Under the pieces are notes generated by a model. The model saw only the letters and a list, made by a program, of their open reading frames with translations, was not told where the DNA came from and made no database searches. The translations under genes were made by a program, and so were the position numbers. Of a stretch of DNA of 52,521 nucleotides, positions 50,764 to 52,521 are shown piece after piece. The stretch comes from an uncultured Bacilli bacterium. GTDB lineage: Bacteria > Bacillota_I > Bacilli_A > RF39 > UBA660. The stretch is taken from contig CAKPGT010000007.1 of NCBI GenBank assembly GCA_934155185.1, positions 1 through 52,521 of the forward strand. Reading direction: 5' to 3'. Within the stretch, counting starts at the first letter, position 1. Each line of letters starts with the position of its first letter.

Positions 50764-51984
50764 ATGCAAAATGTAGAAGAAATAAAAAAGACATTAACTT
50801 TTTATACGTTAGCAAATAAATTAAAAACTACAATAGTAGATGAAATTAATAATTATAGTGTTGCTGATAACATTTTTGGAAGTATGATTTTAGCAATAGC
50901 TATGGATTCAGAATTTAAAGAAACTGATAACCTTGGGAAATTATTAAGAATGATGCTATTAGATAACTTTTCAAAATTAAACCCAAATTATCCTATTCAA
51001 GATATTTTAAAAAAGGGTAAACAATATAAGGAAGAGATTGATGAAGCACGTTCTTTACAATCAAAAGAATCAAAGCTTATTTTTAAATACAAAATGTTAG
51101 ATTCTTCTTTAACACAATTAATTTCAGAACAAGGAAATACATTACAATATTCAGAATTATTAAAGGAAGGTATTAAAATTTTTAAACCTAAAAATTCTGA
51201 TGAGTATTCTAAATATGAAGAAATTTTTAGATTTTACTATCTTAATTTTAAATTAAAAAACAAAATTAGAAGTGGTTGGGATAATAGACATTGGAATATC
51301 AAATCTGAAAGAATAGAAAGAATATCAGAACATATTATAGGCACTATTGTTTTAACAATAGTAATGGACTCAGAATTTGGTTATAATGAAGAAACTAATT
51401 TTGGTAGGAATATTGAAATAGATGAAATTATAAAACTTCTTGCTATTCATGAGGTTGGAGAAACATTAATTGGGGATATAACACCTTTTGATGGAATTAC
51501 ACCAGAGCAAAAGAAAGAAATGGAACATAAAGCAATGATTGATGCTATTGGTAACTTAAGTGATAGAAGGAAATTATTAGATTCACTTTTTGATTTTGAT
51601 GAACAATTCTCAAATGAATCAAGACTTGAGCATTTTCTCGATAAGATAGAAGCAGATTTACAATCTAAAATTTATCAGGATAGTGGCTTACATCATTCTT
51701 TAGATGATCAGAGTAATAACTGTGTATTTGGAAGTTCTAAAGTTCAACAGATGTTAAAAGATGGTGCTCAAACTGCATTTGATATATGGTATGAATGGGA
51801 TATAAACATATATAAAGATAGTTGTGATTTTCCAGAGTTTGCTAATATGTTAAAAGTGGTAAGGGATAATAATTTATTTACATTAAACAATTGTGTTATT
51901 AAGCAAGAAGTAGAACCTTTTGAACAAGGATGTGAATTTTCTAATAATGAATACGGAAAAATAAAAAAGATGATTAAGCATTAG
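50764..51984 (+). CDS. HD-domain protein with a degenerate second copy
   Basis: The 406-residue soluble protein has a YfbR-like HD-type domain at about 185-330: metal His190 in RISEHIIG, His229-Glu230 in LLAIHEVGETLIGDITPFDG (HE instead of HD), and an Asp in HFLDKIEADLQ. Such enzymes remove phosphate from nucleotides or related compounds. Residues 32-77 repeat the start of this domain (YSVADNIFGSMILAIAMDSE against RISEHIIGTIVLTIVMDSE) but have lost the His and Asp ligands, so the N-terminal half is a degenerate duplicate. The SD is AGGAGG. An IS3-family element begins directly after the stop. Confidence 0.83.
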   Translation: MQNVEEIKKTLTFYTLANKLKTTIVDEINNYSVADNIFGSMILAIAMDSEFKETDNLGKLLRMMLLDNFSKLNPNYPIQDILKKGKQYKEEIDEARSLQSKESKLIFKYKMLDSSLTQLISEQGNTLQYSELLKEGIKIFKPKNSDEYSKYEEIFRFYYLNFKLKNKIRSGWDNRHWNIKSERIERISEHIIGTIVLTIVMDSEFGYNEETNFGRNIEIDEIIKLLAIHEVGETLIGDITPFDGITPEQKKEMEHKAMIDAIGNLSDRRKLLDSLFDFDEQFSNESRLEHFLDKIEADLQSKIYQDSGLHHSLDDQSNNCVFGSSKVQQMLKDGAQTAFDIWYEWDINIYKDSCDFPEFANMLKVVRDNNLFTLNNCVIKQEVEPFEQGCEFSNNEYGKIKKMIKH

Positions 51985-52521
51985 TGTGATATGAACCCCG
52001 TTTCTTGGACAAAATAGAAACGAGGTTTTTGTATGACTAAAATAAGTTATGAAGAAAGAATTAATTTATATTATGATAGAAAGAATGGCATGTCTTTTCC
52101 TTCTATAAAATCAAAATATGGTATTAATAAATCTGGAGTTGAATATCTAGTTAGATTAATTGATAAGCATGGATTTGATATTCTAAGAACTAATGAAAAT
52201 AAAAGTTATAGTTCTAAGGAAAAACAAAGAATTTTAAATCGAATTCTGATTGATAATGAGTCAATTTTATCAGTTTCAATAGATGAAGGATTGGCAGCAA
52301 AAGGAATGTTAAATAATTGGCTTAAAAAATATCGTGAAAACGATTATAATATAGTTGAACGAAAGCGAGGTCGTCCGACTATTAAAAGAGAATTTAAACC
52401 AAAGAAAAATGAAACTATAGAAGAAGAAAATGAAAGATTAAAAAAAGAAAATTTATATTTAAAAGCGGAGCTAGAATACTCAAAAAAATTGAGAGCCGTT
52501 GTTCAAGCAAGGAAGAATCAA
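51985..52521 (+). mobile_element. Left part of an IS3-family element
   Basis: The end reads TGTGATATGAACCCCG, followed by a hairpin AACC-C-CGTTTC/GAAACG-A-GGTT with a T run (about 51994-52030), as in IS3/IS150-type ends, and then the OrfA-type gene. The element begins within the two bases after the HD stop codon. The right end and target duplication are outside the window. Confidence 0.75.
52033..52521 (+). CDS. IS3-family transposase OrfA (partial)
   Basis: OrfA binds the element's ends and, fused by frameshift to OrfB, forms the transposase. It runs off the window after 163 codons with no stop. Two helix-turn-helix units are seen: residues 1-50 (SYEERINLYYDRKNGMSFPS then IKSKYGINKSGVEYL) and about 60-105 (SKEKQRILNRILID, SVSIDEGLAAKGMLNNWLKK). 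A basic hinge (VERKRGRPTIKRE) and a leucine-zipper-like stretch (EEENERLKKENLYLKAELEY) follow. The ending KKLRAVVQARKNQ is where IS3-family frameshift regions usually lie. Confidence 0.88.
   Translation, partial: MTKISYEERINLYYDRKNGMSFPSIKSKYGINKSGVEYLVRLIDKHGFDILRTNENKSYSSKEKQRILNRILIDNESILSVSIDEGLAAKGMLNNWLKKYRENDYNIVERKRGRPTIKREFKPKKNETIEEENERLKKENLYLKAELEYSKKLRAVVQARKNQ

Overview
The window is an AT-rich, densely coded stretch of a low-GC Gram-positive (Bacillota) chromosome. Supporting signs are strong GGAGG-type ribosome binding sites, frequent TTG/GTG starts, TTGACA/TATAAT promoters (many with an extended TG -10), a CIRCE operator, SpoIID, LemA, a SipW-type signal peptidase with TasA/camelysin-like substrates, and a phosphoketolase. 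An uncultured gut Bacilli or Clostridia lineage is a reasonable inference, but no marker here fixes the taxon.

Layout. 1-2.8 kb: gpmI (glycolysis) with a structured leader, a candidate small RNA preceded by two perfect Spo0A-type boxes, and a membrane protein whose terminator resembles a stranded insertion-sequence end. 2.9-7.4 kb: an MMPL/RND-type exporter fused in frame to a secreted-looking protein, divergent from a TetR regulator, with two matching operators between them. 7.5-15.7 kb: CIRCE-controlled hsp20, rnr (convergent), a PlsC-like acyltransferase, a membrane hybrid sensor kinase that has lost its phosphoacceptor residues, and phosphoketolase. 15.8-21 kb: membrane XRE regulator, LemA, small membrane protein, SWIM-SNF2 helicase. 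21.1-22 kb: a decayed PD-(D/E)XK transposase-family gene. 22-26 kb: SDR, YbaK, a PLP enzyme of the aluminium-resistance family and a polysaccharide deacetylase. 26.2-30.5 kb: a surface-fibre cluster with three TasA/camelysin-like proteins, an unusual signal peptidase and a DUF5305-like protein. 30.5-32.5 kb: tRNA-Gln(CTG), tRNA-Glu(CTC) and gltX. 32.5-33.4 kb: three tandem 318-bp units, each with a 29-codon hydrophobic peptide gene and a convergent antisense promoter. 33.4-42.7 kb: compact UvrD-like helicase, SpoIID, Ca2+-type P-ATPase, Fic-like protein, queH, prs behind an intrinsic terminator, thioredoxin-like and PH-like proteins. 42.7-52.5 kb: more accessory content, including a beta-helix-like protein, two HAD proteins, two transporters, membrane proteins, a duplicated-HD protein and the left end of an IS3-family element that runs off the window.

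The most interesting region is 32.47-33.41 kb. Each of the three units has the layout of a type I toxin-antitoxin locus of the Fst/par kind. A peptide mRNA and a short convergent RNA meet at a shared bidirectional terminator, and two short direct repeats (AACTAG and TTCCTC) let the antisense RNA pair with the 5' leader of the mRNA. The peptide has no resemblance to Fst that I can recognise, its charged end is at the other terminus, and five of the six codon differences between copies are synonymous. I propose it as a previously undescribed type I toxin-antitoxin family.

Second-rank observations are the Spo0A-box small RNA, the surface-fibre cluster, probable attenuation control of prs, the doubly degenerate sensor kinase, and the Fic-like protein with Gln in place of the catalytic His. 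All assignments are from reading the sequence. No database search was run.
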